Assembly: GCF_037126465.1 (NCBI RefSeq)
Contig: NC_088203.1
Span: forward strand, 58,235,827-58,299,826
DNA from: Ornithodoros turicata
Taxonomy: Eukaryota > Arthropoda > Arachnida > Ixodida > Argasidae
DNA length: 64,000 nucleotides
Direction: 5' to 3'
In this document: positions 20,640-31,456 of the stretch, in pieces
How positions within the stretch are numbered: position 1 is the stretch's first letter
Layout: every line of letters starts with the position of its first letter
Position numbers and translations under genes: made by a program
The notes under the pieces: model-generated
What the model saw: the letters and a program-made list of their open reading frames with translations, nothing else
Databases searched by the model: none
What the model was told of the DNA's origin: nothing

Positions 20640-22469
20640 AATCACATGACCGACAGTTTCGAATCTGGCCAATGATGTTCCTCGATCATCCAGCCGTGTT
20701 TGCACTGTCAGAGTTCCCGTCGCTCCCGCTGTGAGTAACGAATTTGTTCTGCCGTGCTCCCGAAACTTTCGAGGAATTCCGACATTTTTAAGGATTCATC
20801 GAGGGGTAAGTGCTATTTCTTCTTGTGGTATTCCTCGCATTGGTAAACGTTACTCATAGATATGCTTTTGAACTTCAATGACACCGTTCTAGAAGGCTTC
20901 TCTCGAAACTTAGCAGTGCAGCATCACATAGTTTCGATTTCGGTGATCCATTGTGGTTTTTGCGTTGCTTTTAGGATAATGAACTACGTTTTGGTGAAAA
21001 TATGGCTCAGTAAAGTGTGGAATCGTATGTATTGTGTATTTCACATCAAACGAAATATAACAATTTCTCAGGACGACTGCGTGCCTACTGTGCTTTCCAA
21101 CTCCTGCGTGCCTACAAAACTGGAATGCTGGAGGTCTTCAGCTCAAGGTTCGTTTTTGTAGTCATTCTAAATACAAAGAAGAAAAAAAAACTTCCGAAGT
21201 GAATAAATTATTCCGCTTTAATCCGTTTGCGTAATATGATCGACGCATGATATGTCAATTTGTTTCAAATTGTGAGTGAATGAAAGCTATCCTGACCTTT
21301 TATTCAGAATGTCATGCTGGACCACTACCAGAGCGTGCTTAAAGGTATCAATGCCTTGATGGAGGTATCATTGAAGTGTCCTCCACCAGATCTCTGCCTC
21401 AGAGCCAGTGATGACGGTCAAGATTTTTCTAGCGGACCTTGTCATTTCATGCTGACAACTGTCAGTTTAGCTATTTGGTCTGTATACAATAACGTGTGCG
21501 TCTTGTAGTGCGGTGTACTTTTCTCAGTGTAACCCTGACCTCAAGCCCTCTTCCACTTTCCGAATCCACCCCGCACTTCGGTTAGAACACTATGAACCTA
21601 TCGCGCTGTGATGTTTGCTTGAAAGGAATACAATCTGGTATGCTCTGTTGTTTTTCTTTTAAAAGGACTTCGGGTATCCATAGTAAGAGGCCCTCATAAC
21701 AAGAAAGCCAATGTATGCGAAAAGGCACCTTCTTAATACATTAAACTTTTTCACAGGTACGAGCCACACTAAATATGCCATTCTCGATTTGTATGTATAT
21801 TGCCCTTGTACTAACAAAGGTGCACAAAGGTGTATTTTCTTAAAGAGGGTAGAACGATTCTGACACATGTCATACGGATTATCAAGTTGTTCACGCGTTC
21901 CATGTTGTTGGGGGTAACCCGTCACCAGTAACTCGATACTGTAACTAAGCTACTCAGCTGAGCTATTTTCAGTAACGTTTTGCTCAGCTCTTTGCTTTTG
22001 AGCTCCATCTTTAGGAGTTCGTTCGTTCATTTCTCTCTTTTTTTTCGGGGGGGGGGGAGCGGCAAGTTTGTCAGAGTAACTTGGAGAAAGTTCCAAATTC
22101 CTTTTGTTCGATTCTCGTCTACAAGCAACGCAGGCTGAGTCCCCCCCCCCCCCCTTAAGACTTGAGATGAAAGATGACACGAGCACGGCGCGTCTAACAC
22201 CCTCGTTTTTACACGGTGAACGTTACAAATTATGTTTTAGCCGTGCATTAGGAAGTTCAGGTGTCGCGCATCTTAACGATAAGCAGTGTATTCATAATAA
22301 TAGCAGGCGTTCTGTAGTAGGGATAAAACTTGGCACGGTTCTACGCTGTGTGTGGAGGCGACAACTCATAGAGCATAAACTTGCTTTGTGCTCCTTTCAT
22401 GTACTTTATTACGAGATCAGAATCATCAAATCCCTCCTTAAAGAATCCTATAAATGTAGGCTTCTTTCG
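20640..22469. other. Host DNA with one exon-like segment
   Basis: This restarts the pre-insertion sequence interrupted by the LINE. CTG|TGAGTAAC near 20730 and GGG|GTAAGTGCT near 20803 look like splice donors, but no reading frame connects them. Runs of G (22045) and C (22140) are present. Apart from 21309-21430, nothing is supported. Confidence 0.4.
21309..21430 (+). CDS. Exon-like segment, unrecognised
   Basis: After the acceptor-like TTTTATTCAG the frame reads NVMLDHYQSVLKGINALMEV, then SLKCPPPDLCLRASDDGQDF. Codon use is even and the helix-like pattern is convincing, but no donor could be fixed and no family is recognised. It may belong with 22725-22878. Confidence 0.35.
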
Positions 22470-22630
22470 TCGTACACTTTTAAAAATGAACTTTCCGCAT
22501 AGCACGCTCCTAGCCAACCATCATCCCGAATGATATCGTTATCTGCCCTGATTTGTCGAAAACGGGAGGCATACGCCTTTTTATGATATATATGATAAAA
22601 CGCATACGCCTTTTATCATTACATATCCGT
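22470..22630. mobile_element. MITE family A, partial copy
   Basis: Starts with CTTTTAAAAATGAACTTTCC, then GCATAGCACGCTCCTAGCCA and CCATCATCCCGAATGATATCG, followed by CATACGCCTTTTTATGAT and its inverted copy. The same blocks occur in the copies at 43727, 45350, 47225, 47660, 48873 and 49225. The right terminus is missing or diverged. Confidence 0.65.
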
Positions 22631-22724
22631 TTTCAAACAAACAAAAAACAGGCCTTATTTTTCCTGAAACAATCTTGATTGTCTGGTTGATTTTTATTAT
22701 TATGACCGTGTGTCAAATGCAGGC

Positions 22725-22878
22725 AGAAATGGCTAAAAGGGCATCCCCAGCCTTGAGGAACATCTGCAAACAGTTTGGTGCACACTCCACAAAACGAGAA
22801 CAGCTGATTGCTGATTTCATGAGCGCGGCCATGCGAGCCAGAAGGACAGTTCAACGTTCAACAGAGGGACAGTTTTAG
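22725..22878 (+). CDS. Possible terminal exon, unrecognised
   Basis: Starts after GTCAAATGCAG. Reads AEMAKRASPALRNICKQFGA, then HSTKREQLIADFMSAAMRAR and RTVQRSTEGQF, with TAG at 22876-22878. It is basic, helical and clean of stops. The weak polypyrimidine tract at the acceptor lowers confidence. No family recognised. Confidence 0.35.
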
Positions 22879-23845
22879 CTGAGAAGGCGGCGCTAGTACT
22901 CGGTGCAACAATTTCCAGAGTGAACCGACCTCGATCAGCTCAGATAGCTCAACACTTTTTCATTCTTTTTCTTTTTAGTATTACTTATTATTTTTGCTTC
23001 ATTTCCAATTCTAATTCCAATTCCAGCTCAACTGCTCCACCGCTCAGCGCGCTGACACTAGTGCAACATACAGTCAACAAATAGCTGGTATAAAAACGGC
23101 GGTTCATTTTCACAGCGTGTGGCAAAGGAACGGAGAACTCTCACTTCCCTAAGGGGAAGAGTACTTGAAGTATATTCGTGTTTTATGACTCCTTCTTCCT
23201 GTCTCTACGTTCCAAAAACATACGGTTTCTCAGCCAAGACAATATAGTTGCGAGCGCAGTTGACATACAGAAGTATATACAGATCCCGTACCGTGAAGAC
23301 CACCACCCCAAACGTGGTTGCCACGGTTTCGGTTTTGGCCCATTTGCATGTCAAAATTCAGGGATGGATATTTTAATACACGTGTGTGTTTCAAAACTTT
23401 TAAAAGTGGTGTGGATTTTAACTAGGACAGTCTCCCATATCGGTATCTGGCTTTTGTTCAAGACGTACTAATTAAAGAGTTAATTAATGAATTTCATTAA
23501 TTAGTCATCCTTACTAGTCATTATTGTCTTTCTTGGAAAAGATACGCGCCTGACCGTAGAACTCAACCGTGAAAATTACGTGCTCTCGTGGCTTTTTGTA
23601 AAAGTTTGTCCAAGCTGAAATGCACACACACACAAAATAGACGGGAACGTGCCACAACAGCATACTTCGTGGTCCTAGCCCTGTTTAATACAGAATTTTT
23701 AAAATAAAACAACTAGGACTACGTGTACATTAGTTTCGCATTGACGGTATGCGAGTGGAGGAAAACCTTATCTACAAGGTATTTTGACATTCTAATTTCC
23801 ATAATTCACGAAGATGTAATTTTTTTATGAAGCTGTTTTTCTTTC
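22879..23845. other. No gene seen; AT palindrome at about 23472-23502
   Basis: No coding support. TTAATTAATGAATTTCATTAATTA near 23478 is an AT-rich palindrome. Confidence 0.4.
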
Positions 23846-24451
23846 TTTCGATGATGATGATGATGATTGCAGTTTTTATGGCGCATGAGCAACTAGACTC
23901 TAATGCGCCAAAACTGTGATGTGTGTGGAAAGGTAAAACTAACTGTTCAATTAAAACCCAATTATCTCAGAATTTGAGATGTAAACCACAGTAAAAGAGA
24001 AAGTCATTTACTTACAGGACATTTAAATAGCCTATATCTAAAAAAGTTGAAAATTCTCATGTAGGGTAAAAACGGTTCATCCCCAAGCAATAGAGCAGGG
24101 TGAGAAGGCATGTGATATTGGTAAAATTCTTTAAAATGGTGACGACGGTGATTTTCGTGTAATGGACATGTGATTAGGATGTGCACAGCAGAGAGTTGCT
24201 CACCCCAGCATGTGCATTCGGGAGGCTCCTCTCCACGGAGTACCATGCGTGATGAAAGTATGACCGAGCCTTAATCGAGCTAAAATTACTTCATGAAATC
24301 GGTTTCCTAAATTGTTTGGTTGATTCCCTATGGTACCTTTCGTTAGGCGGAGTTTGTTAGTGGTGTTGGTTCCAGTGTTGCTGCCATTTCCTATTTATTG
24401 TTCTTCTTAGGACCGCCACGAAGTCTTGAGGATGAACATCGAATGGAGTCA
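23846..24451 (-). pseudogene. I-clade LINE 3' end, 5'-truncated
   Basis: On the minus strand: end of ORF2 with RRTINRKWQQHWNQHH (near 24360-24400) and GEEPPECTCWGEQLSAVHIL then ITCPLHENHRRHHF (24150-24240), matching the Cys-rich C-terminus of the complete LINE. It is followed by the 3' stem-loop (23879-23910) and an ATC repeat tail (23850-23867). The frame is interrupted between 24246 and 24357. Confidence 0.85.
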
Positions 24452-24459
24452 TGTTAGAG

Positions 24460-24796
24460 CAGGGTTCGCCGAATGGACCCAGTTTAAAAAAACCCACCCG
24501 GTTTTTTTTGGGTCCACCCGGGCTGAAAAACCCAATAAAGCCCACACGCGGGTGAAATACAGAAACGAAGGGAAAAAAAGAAAAGAAGGAAAAGGGACGA
24601 CTGCTTCGGAGGTTACTTTACCGTAAATTCTACAGCGGCAAACAATTATTTCTTCCAGAAACATGAAAAATAGGTGGAGGACGGCTGTTGCGTGTCATAT
24701 GCAGCAGTTCGAAAAAAAAATCCCAGCACCCGAAAAACCCGAAAAAACCCACTGGGGCGGGCTTTTTTAAAAAAACCCGGGTTTTTCCGAACCCTG
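24460..24796. mobile_element. hAT-type MITE, 337 bp, with perfect 8-bp duplication
   Basis: Ends are CAGGGTTCGCCGAA on the left and TTTTTCCGAACCCTG on the right, flanked by TGTTAGAG at 24452-24459 and again at 24797-24804. The subterminal parts are rich in AAACCCACCCGGG / CCCGGGTTTTTT. No coding capacity. It ends at the point where the LINE fragment disappears, so it may have inserted into or next to the LINE. Confidence 0.88.
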
Positions 24797-24804
24797 TGTT
24801 AGAG

Positions 24805-25549
24805 GGACTCTGACCAGAAACTGTGGGAGCTCTTTCGTACTTGTAGTCGATAAAGCACCCAACAAGGACTCTCCATGCGAAAATTCACGCATTAAAACCC
24901 CACGGTTACTCTAAACTCGAATTTTAAACATTCGACTTCATCCGAGTGCAGCACGCCTAGCGTCAAACCGAGAAAACATACGTTTATATAGAATATCCAC
25001 CCCGGCCCACCATCAAGATGACGTCAACACGGGGGCCACTCGCAACACCCACAATTGGCTCAAACGCGTCACGTGGTCACGCAATATCTGTCAATTTCCT
25101 TCATGAAATGGCATTTCTACGTTAATATGTTTTTATTACAGAGCCTCAAAAAGAAAAATATACCCTGCGTTTATCACCTGCAACAGTTTCTACGATTTTC
25201 TTTTCAATCTGTACACGGCGTTCGATATATGCTTCCGTATCCGGTCAGCTGTAATGGATGCCGTATGCCGAGCTTGCGAACTGCGAACTTGTGTGACTCC
25301 CGGTTCATCCTTTTTGTTCGGGTCATTGGGTTGGTGTTGGTCACCATATTCTGAACGTTTCACCTATCGTTGCGGTGTACTGTTCTTGATCTGCTGCGAA
25401 GCGACGAACCGCAACGGCAGTCACTCGCCTCAGCGAACTTCTGTCTGCTGCATCTCAAAGGAGCATGGGGACCTGATGATACCTTCAACTAAAGAAACCA
25501 AATGTGCTCTCGTGTGGTCCTGACGGAAAAGTAGTATCAACAAGGTTAG
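24805..25549. other. No gene seen (745 bp)
   Basis: Short frames only, such as 25055-25354 and 25254-25523, without domains or splice context. Confidence 0.4.
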
Positions 25550-25870
25550 CACATTTATTTTTCAGTTCCAAGTCTAGGTACTGACAACCATGCAGGTGCA
25601 GTCGATCATTCTCGTAGCTGTTGTGTAACGCGTATGCTTTCTTACATATCCCACAGAACCCTCCACTTTTTCAACCAAGTTATCTTTATGAGATCCTTCT
25701 GATGGCTTCTTACTAGGCTATGCCGCTCCGAAGCATTGAGATGACGAAGCGTCGTGGTAGCTGCACCTCTGCCTTCGAAAGATGAATCAATCATTCCACA
25801 CTGTGCTTACTGGCTTTGTATAGAGTCTGGCAAATCCGACAGACTTGGACTGCCTTTTTCAAGAAAGTTT
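25550..25870 (-). pseudogene. Relic with two BED/C2H2-like zinc fingers
   Basis: In one minus frame QVCRICQTLYKASKHSV (about 25800-25850) is followed, after a shift, by ATTTLRHLNASERH. A second unit reads CGICKKAYALHNSYENDRLH then LHGCQYLDL at about 25570-25660. Both have the CxxC and H--H spacing of BED-type fingers, common in hAT transposases and their domesticated relatives. Stops and frameshifts rule out function. Recognised by eye. Confidence 0.4.
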
Positions 25871-26139
25871 GAAATGTAAGTATGTGTATATTGGTTTCAC
25901 ATATCCACCACATATTGAGCGTGTGTATAATTGTACTTTATATGCTACAGCGTATCAGCATACATTATTATTCAACACGTAGTGTGGCAAACTCGACATC
26001 AGTCACACAAAGCCAACAATTGCCTTTTCTTCAATTGCTTATTTTTATCATATCATGTTTTTGTCTATACCTCAATTTACCAACCAACAAAGTATATTGT
26101 TTTAGTATAATCGTCTGATATTTAACAAGTCACAGTTTT

Positions 26140-26213
26140 ATCATGGTTTTGGCGCACTATAGCCCAAGTTGCTTATGCGTCATTAAATTGAATCATCATC
26201 ATCTTCAACTGCC
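26140..26213 (+). mobile_element. LINE 3'-terminal piece with ATC tail
   Basis: TTTTGGCGCACTATAGCCCA, then TTGCTTATGCGTCATTAAAT and ATCATCATCATC. This matches the stem-loop and tail of the I-clade LINEs, read on the plus strand. Confidence 0.6.
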
Positions 26214-26499
26214 ATTATTCAATTGAAGTGCCAGGTGGATATAATGATATGGCGAGATATATTTTTTGCTGTCATCCTGGAATTGCTCATTTCATAGTCA
26301 CCGTGAAGTTTGTTTTCGTTTTCAGAAACATTAAGAGGACTAAAACCAAACACTTTTCTTTCAGAGCATCCCTTATGCACCTGCATTTCAATTCCAATCT
26401 GTATTACAAGAATGACAGACCACTCAACAGAGATGAACATGTGAAAGTGAAAGAGCTGGAATGAAGATACGTTAATCTGTGTCAAAGGTTCTTAGTATG

Positions 26500-27056
26500 T
26501 GTGCGAGTCGAGGACATAGGTCTCAAGCTTATTCCTGTCTTCAGAAGAGGTGACAACTATGCTCCTTCTATCTATTAACCAGCTCCACTTTTTAGGGTTC
26601 CCTGTAAACTAATGGAGGACATCATGTACTACCATGTCGATTCCTTTTTTTTAAATTCCAGCATGGCTTTAGAAAAGGGTATTCAGGCAAAACTAACGTA
26701 GTGGAATTCGTTCACAGCATTTCAAACTGTCTTGGTTTCTGGGTCCACGTAGATGTAGTATTCTTTTTATTTTGTAAGGGCTTTTGACACTGTGCTCTAT
26801 GCTCGCGTGTTGGCCAAAGTAGCCTAATTAAAATTTGATCCTGCTACCTGGATATGCAGTTTCTAACCGTAACCGTGGCGACAACTCGTGAGGAGAACCT
26901 ATCATATCGCCACCATGCAGCATTTCTTATGTTACAATTGCTTCACATTTTAATCTAGTCAAAAGCAAGGACTTTTGGTGATCGGTCTTGTATGATTACA
27001 TGTCCCTCCGTTATGTAACACCACACTGGGTTCTTCAACCTATGATAGATAAATAA
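26500..27056 (+). pseudogene. CR1/L2-like LINE reverse transcriptase relic
   Basis: From about 26525 the frames read LIPVFRRGDNYAPSIY, then VPCKLMEDIMYYHVDSF, QHGFRKGYSGKTNVVEFVHS and FCKGFDTVLYARVLAKVA. These correspond to RT blocks (pVfKsGd--p-nYRPisl, HGFRkg-S---qL-ef, DfakAFDkV-h--Ll-KL) of CR1/L2-type LINEs. The YADD region is deleted. The end at about 27000-27056 has CCCTCCGTTATGTAA and an ATAAATAAATA tail, typical of this group. Several frameshifts; dead. Confidence 0.7.
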
Positions 27057-27129
27057 ATATATTGCCAAGTAAATTGTCTACAAGGCTCGTTATTCCATTT
27101 CGCCACACTACCACAAGCAATTGTTAGAG

Positions 27130-27800
27130 TAGTGGCCCAGGGTATGAAGCTCGCCACTAATCATCATTCAAACAAAGTTCACAATGTAAAATCCTTTACT
27201 CAGAACACTGGCTTAACACAACAATTAAGAATAAAGAGAGTAAACATTTCATTGCCTATCCAGGTGGCATCATCCCTCCAACAGAGAACAATCAAAAACA
27301 ACATCAAAGGAGTCAAATCGGTGGTCCGCATTCCTTTCATCCAACGTATTTCATACGCTATTTGGAGGCCACTGTGCCCATCAGGCATTTTGACTGTGCA
27401 TATCAAGTTGAGTGCATAGAATGTGATGCAACCTACATTGGCGAGATAGACAAAAGACGTGGGACAAGACTAAAAGAGCCAGTTGCCAGGGCTACTAATG
27501 CTTAGCTTAACTAAACAGGACCGAATCAGTCTACCACTGCTGTCCTAAGGGACATATATTTTGATGGTGCAGTAACCTTTGCTCATGACTAGCGATGGGG
27601 CCCTAGAAAGTTCTTAGAATCCTGCTTTATCAGGCGTGATGCTTCAGCCTGTAATACATACCGTGGCCCCCTATCGGATGTGTAAGATTCCCTCTTAGAT
27701 AGGCTGATGTGCTCATCTTTGGCCTTTGTTGTACTGATGATGCCACTCGGATAGGCGACAAAACGTTTACGCTCTGTGTTTATTCGTTGTGTTGAGCGGT
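27130..27800 (+). pseudogene. Penelope-like element, 3' part with GIY-YIG motif
   Basis: The frame 27132-27419 reads NNIKGVKSVVRIPFIQRISY then PLCPSGILTVHIK, resembling the (V)RIP(F/Y)--g-s--i-R-L-p-gI linker of Penelope-like polyproteins. In another frame CIECDATYIGEIDKRRGTRL follows at 27418-27480, the GIY-YIG nuclease core (TYIGE) with its basic helix. An in-frame stop follows. About 230 bp of 3' region ends near 27800. No intact ORF. Confidence 0.65.
27734..27765 (+). ncRNA. Hammerhead-like core in the Penelope-like 3' region (degenerate)
   Basis: CTGATGA is followed by a GCC/GGC helix and then GACAAAACG, where an active hammerhead would have GAAAC. Penelope-like elements are known to carry hammerhead ribozymes in their terminal repeats. 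The altered GAAA box suggests loss of activity. Confidence 0.3.
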
Positions 27801-28029
27801 GTTTGCAGTAAAGGACGCTACATTATGAGGTTGTCAGCCGGCTTTTGGAATATATTTTCAAATAAAGTTGTTGTTTTACAAAGCTCAATACATTGCAGAA
27901 ATCATTCTTGCTGCCTATTGTTTTGGGGGTGCCATCCTTGCAGTCACATGAAGCACTGAAGGGCCAACTTAAAAAGTAAAGGCAATCTGATTTATGTTCT
28001 TGCCGACATGGCACAGCGTATGTACGAGG

Positions 28030-28242
28030 TAGCTCCATTTCAGAAGCCTGAGAACACTCAAAGCAATTAGTGTGCTAGCATCAGATATGGTGTACAGCAT
28101 TACATATTTGCTTTTGCTAGGGCAACTAAGAAGGGTGGATAGAAAGGCAGTTACAACCTGTTTCCACAAAAGACACTCAGATTCATTAGCAATTTCCTCC
28201 AAGAGAGCCAAGGCTTTTTCTAGATTACTAGAACATGGGTAC
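28030..28242 (-). CDS. Candidate exon of an unrecognised minus-strand gene
   Basis: After a good acceptor (TTATTTATAACCAG) the minus frame reads SNLEKALALLEEIANESECL then LWKQVVTAFLSTLLSCPSK and YVMLYTISDASTLIAL. It is continuous, helical and Leu-rich with even codon use. The donor is not certain. It may belong to one gene with 28523-28671 and 30251-30451, all on the minus strand. The family was not recognised. Confidence 0.4.
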
Positions 28243-28522
28243 CTGGTTATAAATAACAAGAATTCATCTACCAGAAGTCAGTGTTTCACACACCCTGCTT
28301 TCCATCAACTCTATTAAAAGCTGTGTCCCCCAAACCTGCACAAAATTCCTGGAGAGTCTTTACTGGACACTGTTGCTGTCCCTCTCACCAGGTGCTCTCT
28401 ATGAACCCGATTCACAGTTCTGGATGCACTGCCTGAGCTAACTTCAGCATGCTTTCCCAACACGAATGGTAACTGCTATGAGGAGTGTTGTACTTACTGA
28501 AAGCAACACGAAATGCTGTACC

Positions 28523-28671
28523 TTCACAGGTAATGTTGATATCCTTCTTAAGACCATAGAGAGATGTTCCTTGCTCCCTTTCTTCCAAATCTTACTATCA
28601 GACGCAAGCCCACTTGCCACCAAGCCAATGAGTTGTGCCTCACAGTCAGTGCAATCAAGGGTATCTATCAC
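28523..28671 (-). CDS. Candidate exon of the same minus-strand gene
   Basis: Bounded by an acceptor (TTTTCTGAGCCTCAG) and a weaker donor (GTGAAG|GTACAG). Reads IDTLDCTDCEAQLIGLVASG then LASDSKIWKKGSKEHLSMVL and RRISTLPVK. The Leu-rich helices are similar in style to the next candidate exon. The phase between the two does not fit exactly, so an exon may be missing between them. Confidence 0.4.
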
Positions 28672-28982
28672 TGAGGCTCAGAAAAGCTGTTTTCCATCGG
28701 GATCTGATCCAGCACTGAGCCGTGAGTAGCCCCGTGAAAGCACCAGGGTTTCTTCGAATTTTAGATGTGCCAGCGTTTGTTTTCCTCTCCTCCTTTTTAT
28801 GTAGTAGCTGATTACTTTAGCCTTGTACTGCTTTGGAGATGAAGATGTGGAGATGATGTAAGAGGTGCAACTAGGCTTTATGCAAAATGAGGCAAAGTGT
28901 GACTACGTACAAATCTTATGAGAATGTTTATGTATCATACACACAAAGAGAGGATACGTGTTACATCTTTTTCCGGTTTTGA

Positions 28983-29045
28983 TATTTATTTATTTATGAA
29001 TATATCTCAAAGGCCATTGCAGGCATTACATGAGGGGGGACATCA
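28983..29045 (-). mobile_element. LINE 3' end with AAATA-type tail
   Basis: On the minus strand CCCCCCTCATGTAATGCCTG, CAATGGCC and an ATAAATAAATA tail. This resembles CR1/RTE-like 3' ends. How far it extends 5' (beyond 29045) is not clear. Confidence 0.45.
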
Positions 29046-30250
29046 ACATGGGTCACTTAACAAATACGGAAGTTACAAGGAACATACATATTTGGAAGAC
29101 AAGACTATTTTTTGTTCGTTCATCAGTCTTGCTCAAGAAATTGTTCACTGTAGCAATGGTACACAATGTCACGAAAGGAGTGCTCATCTATCGTTCCGCA
29201 AGACTCATTAAAAAGCACTAGTGTTGTGTTTCAACACAACATGTTGAACTCATGAACTATGCATCATCCTGAGAGCTATAGATCATCCTAAATACAGATA
29301 CTGAATTATTTTAAATGTGATAGACGAGCTGTGCGAAGAGGTACCCCCAGTTAGGATCTTGGGTACTTGAAGCCTGTGGCATTTACTGTGGGAAAGGCTT
29401 GCCAGACTCTCTTCACTGCACAGGCTGGGATGACCATGATCTTGTTTTTCCCAAGCTTGTGCCGTACTCACCTTGCAAACTGGCGATACGCAGTGTATCT
29501 GCATGTACACAGATGTACATAAAATATAGTTTAGGCAAATAGGTAACCGGTTACAGTACAGTGTGTGTGCAATGTCATTTCTACATGTACCTGAGAGCAA
29601 CTACAGTTTACCTGCCCACACCTTGTACATTACTACACATGCTGTGTTCTTTTAGAACTCAACATTGTTTTACTTTTCACTGAATCGACAGTCAAGAACA
29701 CTCAATATCGCTAAAAACCTACGCTAAAACATTATGCACAGGGCAATACATAAAAACGTGACTCAGGACACAGCACACTGACAATTACAAAATTGCCTAC
29801 ATTGGTTTTCTCCAGTTCAGAGTCGTGTACTGTATAGCCTTTTTATGTGCTGCGCCCTGTACTGGAGTTTTTAACGACTTTATTGCAGGACCAAACCAGT
29901 TTTGGGCGCCCAAATTTTAACATCGTTCGACAAGGACACATGTGACTTACTTGTGAATATAGTCGCTCATAGGTTCGCGCTGCCCACGGAGTTCAATATG
30001 CGACCTTCAGGACAGTCATATTGAAGAATAGAAGTTGGAAATCTTTGTGGGTTGTAATGCACTCATACTGCTGTCATTCGGCAGTGTTTTCGAGCTCCTT
30101 GCAGCACAAGCATTCGATCTCCTTCGGCATTATGACACACCGCCACACCGGCACCATGAACAGCAAGTGCGCATTAGATATCAGAACACGAAATTTCTGA
30201 GAACGTTTACATGTTCGATCACAGTGTGCGTTAAAAAGCTCATCGCTTAC
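29046..30250. other. No supported gene; presumed intron
   Basis: No clear exon. A minus-strand frame at about 29283-29475 contains a coding-like patch (AQAWEKQDHGHPSLCSEESL then ASLSHSKC), but its splice sites are uncertain. Confidence 0.3.
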
Positions 30251-30451
30251 CTGAAGACAGGCGGCTCATGCTGTTTGCTTCATCTGTGACTGATGTTCGT
30301 AGAGCTCTAACTTCGTCTCGCATTCGCGGCATCGGCGACGTTTCGAAAGCCTACCGAGGTGTTCAGCACGCAGAATTTTCCTCTCGATCGCAGAAAGGTC
30401 AGAAAGAAGTTCCGGGCTCGAAGTCTCCGCATTTCTTCCTTCGACGTCCAT
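30251..30451 (-). CDS. Candidate first exon with two overlapping frames
   Basis: Frame 1 starts with ATG at 30451 and reads MDVEGRNAETSSPELLSDLS, then AIERKILRAEHLGRLSKRRR and CRECETKLELYEHQ, ending with TGA at 30266. Frame 3, starting at MPRMRDEVRALRTSVTDEAN, reads through to an excellent donor (TCTTCAG|GTAAGCG) at 30251/30250. Either frame 1 is a complete 61-codon protein, or frame 3 is the true start and leads into the next exon. The GC-rich surroundings (30270-30700) fit a promoter region. Family unknown. Confidence 0.4.
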
Positions 30452-30779
30452 ATTGAAGATCGCTTTCCGGACGGATGCCGGCGCTCTCACTAACAACAGA
30501 ACTTCCGGTCCGGGCGCCCAATGAAACGTGGGCCTCGTGATTTCGTCACGCACACGGAAATTGGCGGATGTCCACTGCAAAGAGGCTAGATTTCGGCCCC
30601 GATTGCGCGAGTTGAGGGGTAAAAGCGAAGCCAGTTTTCAGCTCCCCGTTTGGCAAACTTTGCCTTCGCGCACAGCCAAAATATTTCGCGTGTGGCTTGG
30701 AGGCATATTATACCTTCGTAATAGATGCAAACGAAATATTTGTCGAACTTCTGGTCAGAGTCCCTTTAAAAGAAATTGC

Positions 30780-31437
30780 AGCTGTAGCAGCTCCATCAGC
30801 ACGTTGGTTGCCGGGTATGCCCACATGACTGGGTACCCAGCAAAAGTTTAAATGGAGATGTTTGTTGAATATTGTACTGGCAAGGCATGGCGCTCTCCGT
30901 ACAAGAAGGTTCTTTGACATCTGTATGTTACATATGGCTGGTAGGCAACTAAGTGAGTCAATGTAAATGACTGAAGATTTGACGTGATGTTCTAAGATGT
31001 AATTGAGTGCTAAGATTACACCATAAACCTCAGCACTGAAGATTGATAACATATTTGGCAGGCGGTGAGATCTTGTAGAAGCCTCCGTTATCTTCGCACA
31101 TGAAACTCCTGTACTGGTTTTCGACCCGTCTGTATAAAAGGCTACATGCTCTCCGAAACTTTGCTTTAGTGGCAGAAATTCCTGCTGTAGCACAACAGGC
31201 GGAGTATCGTGTTTCTTATATTTAGTTAACGAAGAGTTATGCTTTGGAGTTGGCTGCCACAGAGGAACTCTACCGTTTGCTTTTACAACCTGACAACTAT
31301 ATTCGGAAAAACCATATGACTGAACCTCGTCTTGAATGCGCATGCACAGCGGTGGGACAACCGCAGGCTTACGATGGAAAAGCTGTTCAAAACGAGTACC
31401 CTTGATACTCGGCAGAGCTGGGTATCCCTGACATGGG
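30780..31437 (-). pseudogene. I-clade LINE fragment, RNase H region
   Basis: One 211-codon frame (30708-31343) holds the RNase H motifs FYTDGSK, FSAEVYGVILALN, IYIDSLSCL (catalytic Asp kept) and HVGIPGNQRADGAA. The upstream flank to about 31437 is still LINE-like. Both the RT part and the Cys-rich 3' end are missing. A unit resembling TGACATGGGTATC is repeated at 31427-31452 next to the tail of the following LINE. Confidence 0.85.
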
Positions 31438-31456
31438 TATCGGTGACATGGGTATC

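Noticed and set aside
20700..20840. N-terminal piece of a second SAMD3-like copy (reading EFVLPCSRNFRGI)
   Set aside because: Only about 13 residues resemble the family and no further exon follows in order.
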